DNA of 64,000 bases, taken from positions 21,279,272-21,343,271 of the forward strand of contig CM028914.1 of NCBI GenBank assembly GCA_016801845.1, read 5' to 3'. The notes below the pieces were generated by a model, which was not told the origin of the DNA, searched no databases, and saw nothing but the letters and a program-made list of their open reading frames with translations. A program made the position numbers and the translations under genes. This stretch comes from Polydactylus sextarius (Eukaryota; Chordata; Actinopteri; Polynemidae). Below, one piece after another: positions 49,801 through 63,287 of this stretch (position 1 is the stretch's first letter; each line of letters begins with the position of its first letter).

Positions 49801-52800
49801 GCCAACATTTCTATTAATGTTATTTAAACTGGGTGAAATTTTAAACGGATATAAATTATTGCGTGAAGTGCTCTTGCATATGGAACAAAGATACAATACA
49901 GCAAACTTAAAATATAAAATGTAGGGACATTCAAACCAAAAGCTGTGTAAAACTAAAGCTGAGACTTTCAAAAATGTCACAGTAAACATGCATCTCTGTA
50001 TCTAACAGGGTCTTCAGTGACACTGCAGATCCCAGGTCAGTGTGGGACAGTTTATGAGGCAGACACCACCAAGTTACAGTGGCAACTTAAGTCACTGATG
50101 AGACACTGTAACAAGGACATGAAACTATCTGTATTTTTATTCTCCAACATTTTCACTTCCTGAGCTGCTTGCATCAGCTCTCTCTCTTTGAGGCTGATGA
50201 ATTTCATAATAAAAGCTCCGGGCTTTCAGTTGCGGTAAGAGTTAGCGCGTCCTTTTGTTGGCAGCAGGGGAGAGAAATGTGTCAGTGCCCTAGAGAGCAC
50301 ACATCTCAGTCTTCAGCTTCCCTCAAGAGACCGACGACTCTCAGGTCTTCTATCTTGATCGTGAAGTAACAGCATTTCAGCACCTATGCCGAGCTGCTCA
50401 GACTCTTCCGTGATTGGAATCTGGCTCTGCTTTAGCTCGGCCAAACCCATTGTCTCATTTATTCAGACTACAAGCATGCCACACATAAAAGTATCACCCA
50501 TAATTACTGTCATCACATCAGCAGATTTTTAAACTAATTATTCACACTACAAATTGAGCTGGAATGCTTTGGTATTCCCACTGCTAAATATATTCATCAT
50601 GTCACATTGTTGCCATATGGCATGCTTTCCCAAAATGTAAACATTGATTTTAAATGCAGGGATTTTTCAGTGTGCCATCTTTATCTATAGAATCGGAAAC
50701 AGTCTCTTGGATTGAACTTGTACTTTATATCACATCCTGATAAGAAGCTCCCAACAATCCCTGTTGCTATATTTTGAAAATCGACAAGAAACGCACTAAG
50801 CTTATCATATATATATATTTTTATAATGCCATTAAATTACACAAGCTTGCTCCATGTACCTGGTTCTAATAAGCTGTAAGACAGGTGAGTAATGTTTCCT
50901 TGCAGCAAATTGTAAATGAAGGCAGAAACATAATACCGTGGGACCAATTGGAGCATTAGATAGCATCATTTACTAATGTAGGAGCTGAAGTCTGTGTCAC
51001 ATTAAAATACACCAGGGCTTTTACTGTGCAGAACTTCAGGGTAGGACGACGAGGTAATGACTGCAGCTGTACAAAGATACATGTTATCTTTGGTCACTGC
51101 ACTAGTGTTAAACCTGGTGATGATCAATATTTTCTTACAAAGCTCAGGAAAAGACCAAAACCAACAAAGCATTAGTCAACTGCTTAATACCTCAGTATCT
51201 TTGCTGTCTGCAGCTCTCAGCCCCCAAGTGCATTGGTTCCTACTGAAGACATTCATCTTTGAAAATGGGTCACAGACATATAGTTTGATTTTTAAAACAT
51301 CCCCAAAAATATTACAAAAATGTGGCTGCTGCTGTTCCAAGCAAACATTTCTCACGTGGGGAAATAGTACGTTTGTTGTTTGTTGGGGCAGCTGATTTTA
51401 GCGATGGATTGAATACACATTTGGTACTATAGTGAGTATTTACAGCAGCTGGATGGTCACTGGTGTTACCAATACAGGACTGACTCAAAATAAATTACAG
51501 TGCCCACATTTATGGTAATGAACGAAGATGTCAACCAGTGCAACAGTGTGTCTCACTGATGTGGTTTTAATAGTTCTTTTTTTTAGTCACAACAATGGAG
51601 TTCTGTAGCACTGTAGAGGGATAAGATTGATCAGGCTCTGGACACAGACACTACTTGATTTTTGTATTCTCATCTGTTGACAGGTTGAAAAATATAGTAT
51701 ATCACCAGACATCTTCTTTCACAAAACACCTAACCACCACAAGGAAAAAATATTGATAAAAAATGTATGTCAGAGAAACAAATCAGACACATGAGCTGTG
51801 ATGAGTTGACAAATGTATATCATGTGACACTGTTAACAAATTACATGTGATGCTATCTTATATCTATATAACACATTCTATACTATACAATAACTTCAGC
51901 AAGTTCAGCTCTATACTAATTCTAACTGGGGCAACATGTGAGCTAGATTTTTGTAGTGCATGGTTGTAATGGATCATGTTCCATCATGCAATACTGCAAC
52001 ACCCAATATAAATGGAGAGGCTACATACAACTGAAACAATTCATACAGATTGTAGAATGGTGCCGTGGCTCCAACACAGGAACAAAATGTTTTACTCACT
52101 AATGTTGAACTGTAATGATCCCAAGTCACAGTTATTGCAGTGCTGCACAAGTTGTGTGATTTGTTACGAGTGTCGGCAGCAGTTATACATTATATGCCTG
52201 ACTGGTAGCTTTAATATGCAATATGGAACTGCAGCATAGTTTGCAGTATTTAAAAGCCAAACAAGGATTTTGATTAATTCCAAACAGCATTCCTCAAAAG
52301 ACAAAATGAAAAAAAAGAACAATACATAGTGAAGCAGACTATTGTAAAAGTTATATGAAGCAGCTTATAACGGCACATAATTTAATATTTTAGTGTTAGT
52401 GGTTGTAAGCGATTAGAAGGAAAGCAGGAGGCCTGGTGTCATATAAAGAACAGCACAGACTGTGTTTGAAAGAGTTGGAGTTGGATGGATGATTCCACAA
52501 AACACCAGACGGTGATGTGAGACACTGTTGAATTCCAGTGGTCATCAACCTTGAACCTGCTGTGTGTTAATTATCGTAACCATGACGATGAAAGTTAAAA
52601 CTGTGATTCTACCAACATGTGGGCATGCATTTAAAATGGTCACTTTTCAATGCTGCAAAGACCAACACATTACCACTTCTTTTCCAAAAACACTGGCTAG
52701 CACCTTCCATCAGGCCCACCCTGCCCATATCTTCCAAACTCCACACCTCCTTTATAACACAGTCCTTCTGTGCTTAAGCCCAAGCAGATATAATACTCAT

Positions 52801-55800
52801 GATATCATAATGGTTTTTGTCAGATGTTGGAAAGTTCCCTCTCAAACCACTGAAGAGGTTATTCAACTGTTTTTACTGGCTGATGGGCACCCTTCATTAT
52901 GAGTAAACTTTATGTAGAAATTTGGTGGAGTGCCCCTTTAATCAACTGACCTTCACCACGTCACGAAAAAAATGCAGCTGTTTGTTTGGTTGGTGTGTTT
53001 GCAGACGCTCTCTAACACTGTGTTAGCCTGCAGCTGATGCTGGGAACAGTGACCAGGAAGAGTCCAGATATGACTCTGGAGAAGGAGAGAGCTGTGGTTT
53101 CCATTAGTTTAAAATCCCCGCCCATGACGTCATCCTGGACTGGAAGAATACTGTCCTATAGGGAGCTGACCGAATGGATATATCCTGCGTATGGAGACAC
53201 AGCTAAAAAACGTTTAAGTTCCCATGCTGTAGTTCCTTTGTCTTCTCTATTTTTCTATTTTGAAGAAGAAAACACTTCAACTTATGCTCACTCTTATGTT
53301 TTCCAGTATGAGGTCACATATCGTGACTGATATTTTAATGATCCAACAATGGAAAACATTTCCCTAGTGTTTCTATGACATCACAACAACCTCATCTGTT
53401 CGTGCTGTACAAAGTAACTCAATACATGTACCTGGCTGGAATCCAGCTGCACAAAGCAAAGGGTTTGAAGTCTTGTTTCTAAGTTTGTGTTCAAATTGTG
53501 AACTCACACCGCTCTCGTCGCAGCTGCTTAAATATGCGGATGTGTGTAAGTAGGTGTGAGTGGGCGCGTACATGTGGTAAATGCACAGTATGAGTGGGTG
53601 AATGCATAGCGTGTTGCATTCATTAGGGCTCAAGTGATTCACCCTTGCAACAGTTCATATGGATTGAAACCAAATAATAAAAAACTAAAAAGTCACCATG
53701 TGTTGGAAGACGAGCATGCAAACTAAATTTTAAGAGAAGTGTGATGTAATCTTATCTGGCCTGAACTCTCCCAAGTACCAGGAACCAAATCTGAGAGAAA
53801 CCGTGAGTGGGGAGGAGGAAAGAGGAAACTTGGCGTGTGTTACAGCAGCTTGAGTACAGCTGGGAGAGGGGTCATGTCCACAGAGAGAGATTGAAACAGG
53901 CTATTTCTGGGCCTGCCCCCCTGTCCCCTCGCTCACATACAATCATGCATCATCCACACCCTTCACTATCTCCACTCATCCATCTCAGTCCTCCACAGCA
54001 GAGCCCAGTTGTACAGTTCCCATCAAGACCTTTGAATTCATGGTCTCATGTCTTACTCTGACGGATGGGAGACGTGAGGTGGGTGGGAGACTGACTGAGC
54101 CATCAAAGAGAGGATCGCAGAAGGAAATGGCTGCATCGGTCGTTGTCCCTTGATTTCTCCAGTGTGTGATACTGCTGTGGTTGGAGTGTGCTCAGGCTGC
54201 TGCAGGATGAGCGATGGGGGCATGAACTGTGTGCAATGCTGTATTAGTTCCAGTTGCAGCTGATTCAACAGTGAAGTAAGATAAAACACACAGAGCTGAT
54301 AAGCCTGATATATTGAATTGATTGCCTCTAAATAGACTTTTTATTGTTATGTACAGCATGTGTTGCTGTTACAAACTTGATCACACTTAAAACAGCATGG
54401 GTTTTTGAAAGGTTTCACCTCTGCTGACTTCCCAGAGAGCGGTGCTCTCAGCTATTGTGCAGTTTACAGTAGCAGTCGTTTCATTTTACTTGTGTGGGCC
54501 AGAACAACCACCCAATCAAATCCCTGCCAGCACCCTCTCCCTGAACTCCTCTTCTCACTCATCACGATAATGAGTAGGGGGAGGGGCAGAGCAGGTGGTG
54601 GCCTATGAACATATCCACAATCCAAAGAGAGAAATAAAGACACATATCCCTCCTTTCATTTGTTCCTATGCCAATAAAGTAGCCATAATTCACCACCTCA
54701 AACGTAGCCGGCCTCACATGTGGAGAATTTCAAGCACTGCCCTCTGAACGCATGTCCTTTCATCATGACTGGGAGACATGGTGCAAGAGAAAGGACGGGA
54801 AAAACATTTGCTAGCACATCCTTCTTTTCCTCTCCCCCTGGTGTGCGGTAATTCTTTGCCACGGTGCAGTCGGTCTAATATACTGCATGTAACTCCCGAC
54901 TGAACAGGTCCGAGTTGTACATTGGGAGCATTCTTTCCTTTTTCTTCTACATAAAAATAAACTGAGGTCTCTTTTTTCCAGCTGATTCTACACAGGACAC
55001 AGGAGAGACCAATAATCAAAATAGCCATTCTGATGGGAAATTGAGTTCTGGAGAATAATCTTTCTCTGTCTTTCCTATTTTATACAAGTAGTTGCTCAAG
55101 GCAGTCAGGGAACTGAATGTGAACCTATCATTTCAAAAGTAGTAGTATAGTAGTCTAGTAGTAGTATCTGTAGTATTTTATTGTCTACATGACCTGTGAA
55201 ATATCATCACAGGTCATGTGCATGGCCACCTATTACCTATCTAAAGAGGTAATAATATGTTCTAAATATGCCGACAATAAAAAATATACTACTACACAGG
55301 GATTATTTGCTTGCATGAGTTATCACAGAAAACATCTGGAGCTAATAAGCAGCGAGACGCTCAGCACCTGTTATTTTTCACCAGGTTGAAGAATCCTCTG
55401 AGGCATGAAGGACAAACACTCAGACTCCTCTACGACTCAGGCATTTGCGTTTGGACGATAAGCTGGTTCGGCTTTAACCTCCATGTGATAGGGGTCACTG
55501 AGCTGCACAAGCATCCTTCTCCTGTTGCAATTTCTGAGTGACACTCTCCAGCATGACAAGCGCCGTCCGATGTACATCTCTTCTCCTCCCCCTTGTGCTT
55601 GTTTTATTTTTTTGGTGGGAATAAAATGGCAGCCCTGCACAGTTCACTTCGGAACAGTGAAACAGTCCTTGACAGGGAACCTGTACTGAAGGTACAACCT
55701 TCTAGCCAAGCAGCTCATTTGAAAATGAAATTGCCCGCTGACTTGAATAGAACATGTGACGGCAGTAACATCTACATGCATGTTCAGTCCCTCAAGGGCA

Positions 55801-58800
55801 TGTGGATAATCAAGTGTTTACGACTAGTGTGTGATTAAAATGTAATGCAATCATTCACAGAAAGTCAAATAAAAAGGAAATATCAGGCGCTCTCTTGCAC
55901 CAAACAGTCCATCATTTAGCCTGGTTGATGAGTCAGACTCCTCCCCTCATATATACACAAACCTTATGCTCATTGATTTTGATTACTGAGCGTTCATTCT
56001 TACCTGGGTAGAAGTCTTTGGATTTGGACAGCTTAATGGTGGCACCCGTCTCTTTCTGCAGTTGTACGATGGTCTGGCCGCCCTTGCCAATTATAGAGCC
56101 GGCTGCATAGCTGGGGATCAGCACCTTCAGGAAGTACTCACCCTCCTCTGGGAGAGAGACACACAAAGTGGGAAAGGGTCATGTCTTGTAAAGTAGCTCT
56201 GCATATCATCATATACACCATAGTGGTACCCAACACATTCGCAAAACACTGAATAAGCGAAAGCTCACAGTGGTAACAAACAGCTTTGACATATATAGAG
56301 AAATGCAATAACATAATTGTGCCTATGTATTCTTCTGGTAAGGGGAAGGTTTCTTTGTAGTTTTCAGCACCATAACGTTTTATTGGAGATTGGTGACATG
56401 TTCTGTGTCCTGTCCCAGATTTCTTGTGGAGTAAAAATGATGACCTCCTTTCCAGTTTGCAGAGGTCTAATTTTAACTGTTTTCAAGGAGTTTTAGCAAC
56501 CTCTGACTAAATACAAAGCCAAGTCCAGCGTAGCTAATCACTGTTCACACATGAATAAAAGGAATGTGGAATGAAGAGTTCAGACTGAATGTGCGATGTA
56601 TCCTGTAGTTACACACAGAGGAATATACGCAAACACACAAAGTCATTATCCATGCAGTTCATGAACGCCAATACAAAGTGAGCCTCCGTAATTAATAGAC
56701 TTGAGAAGAACATATGGGAACCAATCCCACAGATTTGTTCATAGTGTATACTGCCAAGATGGTCTAAATCTCCTCCATTTTGGAAGAAGCTCCTGTGGCT
56801 TACAGTTGCTCGTGGAAGTTGGTGATTGACAGCACATCAGTTTGAGGAATTTGCAGCCAAACATGTTTCTCCTTTTCAGCAGGGAAAGTTCCTTTTCCCT
56901 ACAATTCTAATTAAGCATTAATCAGCACCAAAGTGCGTGAAGTATCTGCCCAAGAAAATCCTGATCACATTGAGTGCACTAATCTGGTAAAAAGCAATCA
57001 ACCACATATTGTGCTCAGACCCAAATATAATCAAAGAACCTGCCAACAAGACATCAAAAATATTATATTTATAGACACGGTGCGGCTGTGATTCCCCAAT
57101 GAATTCCAAATGTTATATCGATGACGTCACAGTAAACACTTGATACAGGTGTGTACTTACTACACTGAAGCACCCATACAAATGATCTCTGCATGCTGAT
57201 TTCGATGCAATGACGTCATGTTTGATCCATTTCAGCTGCCTCAAAGATGACGTCACTGGAGCAGACACAGATGTAAAAAGCCACCGTCCACCTTTGTGTG
57301 ATGAGATTTCTAATACATTTCCGAGCGGAACGTGGAGCGAGCCGATATTTGATTGCAGATGCCAAAGCCACCGGGTCTGTCACTATGTCGCTGCGCCCTA
57401 TGTGTTGTGGAGGGGTTTTGAATGTTGGGGCTTGACCGGCATGGTGAGGAGGAAAGGCGGATGGATGAACGGATGAAGACGGACCACCCAGCACTGAAAC
57501 AACCTGTTGCCTCTGTAATGCATTCATTAGGTTCAGACGTGAACGAACATGGCACTGTGACATTAAGAAATTTCACAGCCTACAAGTTAGCTCTTCCCCT
57601 TATTGCATTAATATGCCCCTCATGTTCCATTCAGACACAGGCTTGTTTTCGTGCACATCATCCATAACCAATGGCTCTGACAAATATACACACACAATGA
57701 CATGACTGCTAATGGAATTTCACTTTTGATTTTGAGTAATTAGCCAATGGTTGTGAAGGCAATCCAGATGCCACATTTATGTGAAAGCACAAAATTTACT
57801 CCACCGCCGAAAGCTAGTATCTACAGTGTGTCAGGTGTTAGTCAATATGTGATTTTTCTGTGAACATCTGAGCGAACGAAATAAGAGATTAAGCTTTGCA
57901 GAGACATCACATAACCAGCTCTAATCATCTCTGCCATTGTCTGGGCTTTGGATTTTCATGCTATATTGCAGTCATCTCTCCGCTTTTCTCAAAACCAATA
58001 ACAATAAAATGACCTTGGTGAAAAAATAAAGATCATGCTTGACTGACACGGTCGCCATAAAGCTTCTGTGCCCTGCCTCCTTTTCACAAGATATCTGATA
58101 GCACAGCCACACAAAGAATTTAATGTGAATCATGATGATTGCCAGATCCAAACATCCAAAGACCTGTTGTTGACAGACAAGCCCAAACCCACTGCGTAAC
58201 TTTCTGTTCATCTCTAACCCAGAGTAAACCCAGCAGGGGAGGAAGCCACTGAGATTCCCTCCATCACCCCCACAGCCACGTTTGCTGTCATTACTCAATA
58301 ATTAATTCTGTCCTAGTGTCTGAGATCACAGTAACAGGTTTTAATGGCGTCATGTGGTAGAGTAAACATGACAATCTGTTGCTGCAATCCGCCAGGGAAT
58401 GGGAGCAGTGGGGCACATTGGGAAGCTGAGCCAGTGGGGTGTTAGTTCAAACCCCTGCTTCCAATACTGGAAGGATGGCTTGGAGGAGAGACACAGACAC
58501 TGAGCCAAATGTGTTTAGTTAAGTCACTCAAGGGGGGTGGGTCAGGAGGAAATGCCTTGTGACCGTCCTCCCTCCTTCTCACTACCCTTCCAAGTACCCA
58601 TTCTGCATTTCAATGGACTAACCTGCTGCTGACAGGCAGCAAGGACGACGGAATAAAAATTAACAATAATGGACAAATGAGCTGTAAGTGTATGAAATTG
58701 CACATAGTCTAGCATGATGGATAAATTCAACAAGTCAGAGAAAAAGAGTTTGCGGCTTACCCATTCTGAGATCTGCTGCTTCTCAAGTCCTCTGTCAGAT

Positions 58801-61800
58801 CGCCATCAATGCCGGGGCACAATCTCTAAAGGGGATCTTAACATTAGCCTAGGCATAGGTGCAATGGTAGTGTTGAGGAATGCGGCCAGTCGACCTTTTT
58901 CACCGAGGTTTAATTCATCAGTGGGTGCAGAAAAAGAGATTTCACCGCAGCATCCGAGCCATGCCTGCAGCTGGCCAGAGCCTCAATTGTCTGAGAAAAT
59001 GCTAATGCAGGCTCTCAGTGTTTTCAGTGAAAGACGGCACGCATTGTTCAAGCCTGCATCGGTTTGAAGGGGGGGGTCTTCCCTGCCGCATCACCCTTTT
59101 CACTGCTCTCATCCATATTCATCGAGTGGCCTGTCCGTCTGCAGCAGCGCGCAGGACTGACACCTCGCTCGGCCAATGGGTAGCCTCCTCCCTCCAGCAC
59201 GTCATGTCCCCACCTCCTGATGCCGGTCCCAAAAAATTGAATTTTCTCCTCTACTCCGCCTCTTTTGACGCAGCACTATAAAGTATGGCAGCCCATTCAC
59301 TCACTTTTTTTAGTGGAAAGTGACAAAGGTGAAGTGGCTGAGTGAGCGGGCTTCAGCGGTGAATGGGGAAGCATGTAGAGTGACCTTCAACAGTGGCTGG
59401 AAGAGGTGTATGGATAACATAAGCAGATGATGAAGGAGGTGGAGGAGGAGTGATCAGAGACAGCGTGCCTTACGCCACCCACCCTCCTTTCCTCCTTTCC
59501 CCCACCCCCAATCCCTTAGACGGCCATGTTTGAGAGGGCGGAGGGGCTCATCAACCATTGCAAATGGCAGTGCCGCAGAATGGTGGAGGGGGGTGATGAA
59601 GCCAATCACTACGCCTATAAATCTTACACCGAGAGGTATCTTAAATGACTGAATGTGTGTAAAAACTGCAATGTGCATGTGTGTCAGCGTCTGTGCGTGG
59701 ACACGGGAGGAGGAGGGGGGTTGGGGGGGTTCAACTTCATTAAATAGTGCCTTCCAGGGAACCTGTAAAATAAAAAAGGGACTTCTTTTTTCCTAGCTGC
59801 TGATTACTTTCATCCACAAATCAAACCCCAACACAGTGGCTCTTTTTGTTTTTGGACCGAATGCCTTCCAGAAAATTCTTCCAGTCTCACTCAGTGAGAG
59901 ATGCTCTCGTATATAGACACAGCCTTCCTGTAGACTCCACTCCCTCTCACGGTCTATCTATCTCTCCTTTTTCCCTCTCCATTCTTCTCTTTCTCTCTTT
60001 CACTGCCACCTGGCAAATTCACAGTCCGCTCACGTCACATCACTCTGCAAGGGCACCTGTGTCCTTCCCACCAAAAAAAAAAAAAAAATAAATAAAAAAA
60101 TACCGCTCACATTCCTGTGCCAACCTTTCCATTAGCAACATTACGAGATCATACCTAATCCCTCATCCACACAACCTTTTGGAGGGCGCATGCTTGCCAG
60201 CAACATGGGCTTCAGAGTATGGGTAATTAGAAAGAGAAATGAATGAGAGATACTCATTCTGGGGAGAGAGGGGCAATGCTGATAAAAGAAGAGTAATTTC
60301 CCTCATTCGGCGTCCACAGCTCTTAATGCACAATGAGGGGCTCAGCTTTGAAAGAGCACCGGCTTTCTTCTCTTTGTTGTAACTGCCAGTCATGTTAATG
60401 ATCAGTTTGGTAGGAATAACATGATCAATATCAGATGTAGTCAAGGGGCTGATGATTACAGGGGCGGCGAGGGATTATCAGGCTGTCCACCACTACTGGC
60501 AGACAGGCTGCGGGTTTGTAATGTTACACATAAAGCATGTAGATCACATGAAATGGGAGGCGATGCTAAAACAAATCACATAACGTGCCAGCTGAAAAGA
60601 TATTTGTGAAACAGCTGTTTTGTGTAGGAACTGTTACAAATGACTTCACTGCGCATTGCATGTGAGCATGCAGACGGAGTGTGTGTCCCTGAGTTCAGAC
60701 TTGTGGGACTGAGCTAAAAGATCTAACCTCTTAGATTCTAAACTGCCATTGCACCTCACTCCGCTAAAAAAAGCTAAGCTAACTCATACAATTGAATATC
60801 AGTTATTTTATAAATTACTGAAAAGTACATTTAAAAATTGGAGAGAGTGAACAAGACAGGGCCCAGAGACTCATTACATCAGATGTAGGTCGAACTACAC
60901 ATTAAATAAACTACATGTGCCGTAGTAGGTGCATACAGCAGTTTAACAAGCACAGGTTACCATGGGATTTGTGAAATATATTACAGTGGCTTCACCAGGA
61001 TTTTAGAGGGAAATTGTATTTTCAGGTCAGATTTACAAATCATTATAGATTAACTGTGTGTGTAGTTCTGCTTTTATACGTTTAGTTCATTCAATTCCTG
61101 AATCCTGGCATTTATTTTAAAATCTCATCCAATTTTTTTGTGGTGAAATATTTAATTATTATTCACAATATTAATGACACATGTTTGTGCTTTGCGTTTT
61201 TAATATATATTTTTCATAACAGAAGCAGGTACTGAAACACCTCCTGTCTATGAAAAATCAAAACAGCTTCTTCACACTTACATACTGCGATTTCCAAATA
61301 TTGCCTTTTCATCACTGCACTGTTAATTGTACAGCTTCAGATACAGAAATGCCTTTAAAGAAGATGGAGTCCAGCTGGTAAAATGGTGAATAATAACACT
61401 GCAGAAATGACAGCATTGAATAGAGGGGACACTGTCTGTGTGAATTATGCACTTTCGGTATCAATTAACATTTTCAAAATGCAATTTCACACCATCCAGC
61501 CGCTCACATCACCTTGATACTGGATGGTGAAGAACACCATGTGACTGTTCTGTTCTACAGTGGTTTTAGAAACGGTAATGGAGGACATACGGAGGCTGAA
61601 TCTGCTCTAAAATACTGTCTGGTGGCACAAGGGTCCTTATGTGCCTTTGCTGAAATAACAATTCTGAGGTGCAGTGAGGTGCAGCAAGGATGCACTCAGG
61701 CTGTTAGAAATAGGATGTAATGCTGCTGTCAATGAGTGGCGGGGCGTCTGGGACACAAAAGACAGACAAATTTCAGTAACATATGGTGAAGAAAACTGTC

Positions 61801-63287
61801 TGCTCTCCGTGGACGTCTAATTAACATTAAGTTATTGAATAAGTGGTCCCTGTGAGCTGTGCAGACCAAAACAATCACAAGCAGAAATAAGATGTTACAG
61901 TAGCTGACGTTCTGAATCAGCCGCCAACCTCGCTGCTGCACTCCTACATTTTACTGATGACTAATAAAGCAAGTGTACACACACCTCACAGGCTGCCACC
62001 ATTTCTCAAAAAAAAAAAAACGAATCAGTGTTAATTTGCTAAAATGGAGTACCCATGGAGAAGTTCTCACCGTTCTTTTTATTGCTGATATTCTGTGAAG
62101 TACCTGTAATTTTTAAAACACCTTAAATCTGACAAAGGCTCCCAGCCAGTTCTGCTGTGTTTGAGAATCCTAACTTCACCGATGCGCAGTGTGGTAACAG
62201 CAGAGACTTCCTGAAAGCTCATGTTAGGGAACAGAAACACAAAATAGATGCTTACCACTGCAACCTATTAATAACTTGTGTTTGATAGGAATCTAGGCTG
62301 CAAGTGGTGATGAGTGTGCAACCTGCTACTGTACTTAAAATGCACACTTAACTCCTGACAATTCAGTAGAGGGAAGGTAGGAAGGAAGATCCCAGATCAC
62401 TGACACTAAATCCACAAAGTCTATCAGACATTTCAAGTGAGCACAAGAGCGCTGCTCTCAGATCAGCACCATCAGAGGCTAGTTTCCTTTTAGACTGAAC
62501 AGTCCCTGTCCTGCTTGTACTCCGTTTTATTATGCTGTTATGGTATAAAGGTCTGGTCTGTTGTTTCAGTGGGGGATACATTTGTTCTGGACTTTGCAGG
62601 GGAGTGGCACCCAAACTACAACACCCAGAGCAAGATGTTCCACTTCATTAGTGATGCACAAGAAAGTACACGGGGATCCCTGTCTGTAACCACAGCACTG
62701 ATGCACAGAGAGTTAGTGTAAACACCTCTCCTTTGTAAGATTAAAACCTCTGCACACTAATCAGCACTTACAGCCCGAGTGAAAGACTCTTCATTGCAAA
62801 ACCGTCCAGATGTGGAGCAGGAGGAGGTGACCGGGTTCAAATGCAAAGCTGACCTGATCAAAGGAGGTCAGGCTGCCTGCTCTCTCCCTGCTGGAAGATG
62901 AAGTAACAGCCTCAAACACAGGCAGTGTTTCAAAGTGCCAAGTGCACAGGTGCTGCGTGTTATAGCCTGATCCGGGGCCCGGCTATGCCTCTCTGCTTCG
63001 TGTGCTTTCTGAACATGCAGTTCTGCTGCTGGTGCGTTTGTACAAAAACAGCCCAGACTCAATGTGGAGGAGACGCTGTGGATGAGCTGCCTCTGCCTGT
63101 GTAGCCTCTTACCTCCAGTGTTGGTCCGCTTGGTACAGCCGGCCTCCTCCGTCGGAGTTTCCAGCGGTCGTTTGCGGGAGTCCGGGTTATCAGCCTCCAT
63201 ATGGCTCTGCTGCAGACTGTGGAGGTTGGGGTTTGAGTAAATCCCGTTATGGTCCACGGCTGCTCCGCCACCACCGGCCATCATCAT
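46837..63287 (-). CDS. nova2: Nova-family neuronal splicing regulator, three KH domains
   Basis: Four coding exons join in phase: 63113..63287, 56004..56147, 48228..48394 and 46837..47856, giving 501 residues. The protein is a nuclear RNA-binding regulator of neuronal alternative splicing; the family binds YCAY clusters. KH1 spans about 63-135 with its GKGG loop at 79-82 (AAGSIIGKGGQTIVQLQKET). KH2 starts at 163 (AKLIVPNSTAGLIIGKGG, loop 177-180). An Ala-rich linker follows (ANPAAAAAANLLASYA). KH3 fills residues 415 to the end (loop 432-435), closing NPQKVG. A basic RKRPLE at about 38-43 is the expected nuclear-localisation region. KH sequences are nearly identical to mammalian Nova. The linker (QSSSCLNISY, LLGQAGLTGMGAFPAA, AASGVLAAVAASANPAAAAA) fits NOVA2 better than NOVA1, and the NOVA1-specific cassette between KH1 and KH2 is absent. 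Synteny agrees. The start is the first of three consecutive Met codons. Confidence 0.95.
48395..56003 (-). other. nova2 intron 2
   Basis: A 7.6-kb intron splitting KH1, with clear GTAAGA donor and TTACAG acceptor. It contains a perfect CRE (53125..53132), an imperfect GTA run (about 55138..55175) and a 13-bp perfect hairpin, but no exon-like frame with splice sites that I can support. Confidence 0.8.
55187..55219. repeat. Perfect 13-bp inverted repeat, 7-nt spacer
   Basis: ACATGACCTGTGA (55187..55199) is followed by AATATCA and by its exact reverse complement (55207..55219). The arms contain the nuclear-receptor half-site AGGTCA in everted orientation. Confidence 0.9.
57122..57255. promoter_or_regulatory. 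Cluster of three perfect CRE palindromes
   Basis: TGACGTCA occurs at 57122..57129, 57211..57218 and 57248..57255. This octamer is the full consensus for CREB/ATF binding. It lies about 6 kb inside nova2 from the start codon. Enhancer function is inferred from the clustering alone. Confidence 0.5.
59705..59729 (+). other. G-rich run with quadruplex potential
   Basis: GGGAGGAGGA is followed by GGGGGG, TT and GGGGGGG, giving enough G triplets on the plus strand for an intramolecular quadruplex. In the nova2 pre-mRNA the strand is C-rich, so any structure would be in DNA. Confidence 0.5.

Larger units (their letters stand above)
56148..63112 (-). other. nova2 intron 1
   Basis: A 7-kb first intron with GTAAGA donor and CTCTCCCAG acceptor. 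It includes a CRE cluster near 57.2 kb, a GC-richer stretch at about 58.7-59.3 kb with a plus-strand TATAAAG at 59277, and a G-rich run near 59.7 kb. No coding exon is recognised. Confidence 0.8.

Noticed and set aside
58405..58470. tRNA-like stretch with a GTTAGTTCAAACCCC B-box-like segment
   Set aside because: No complete cloverleaf can be drawn and the acceptor arms do not pair. It may be a decayed tRNA-derived SINE, but I cannot support the call.
46837..63287. Assignment of the KH gene to nova1
   Set aside because: A few residues (PEQNRKAVE, ANTAEVLP) are NOVA1-like, but the Ala-rich linker, the lack of the NOVA1 cassette between KH1 and KH2 and the 19q13-type neighbours favour nova2.
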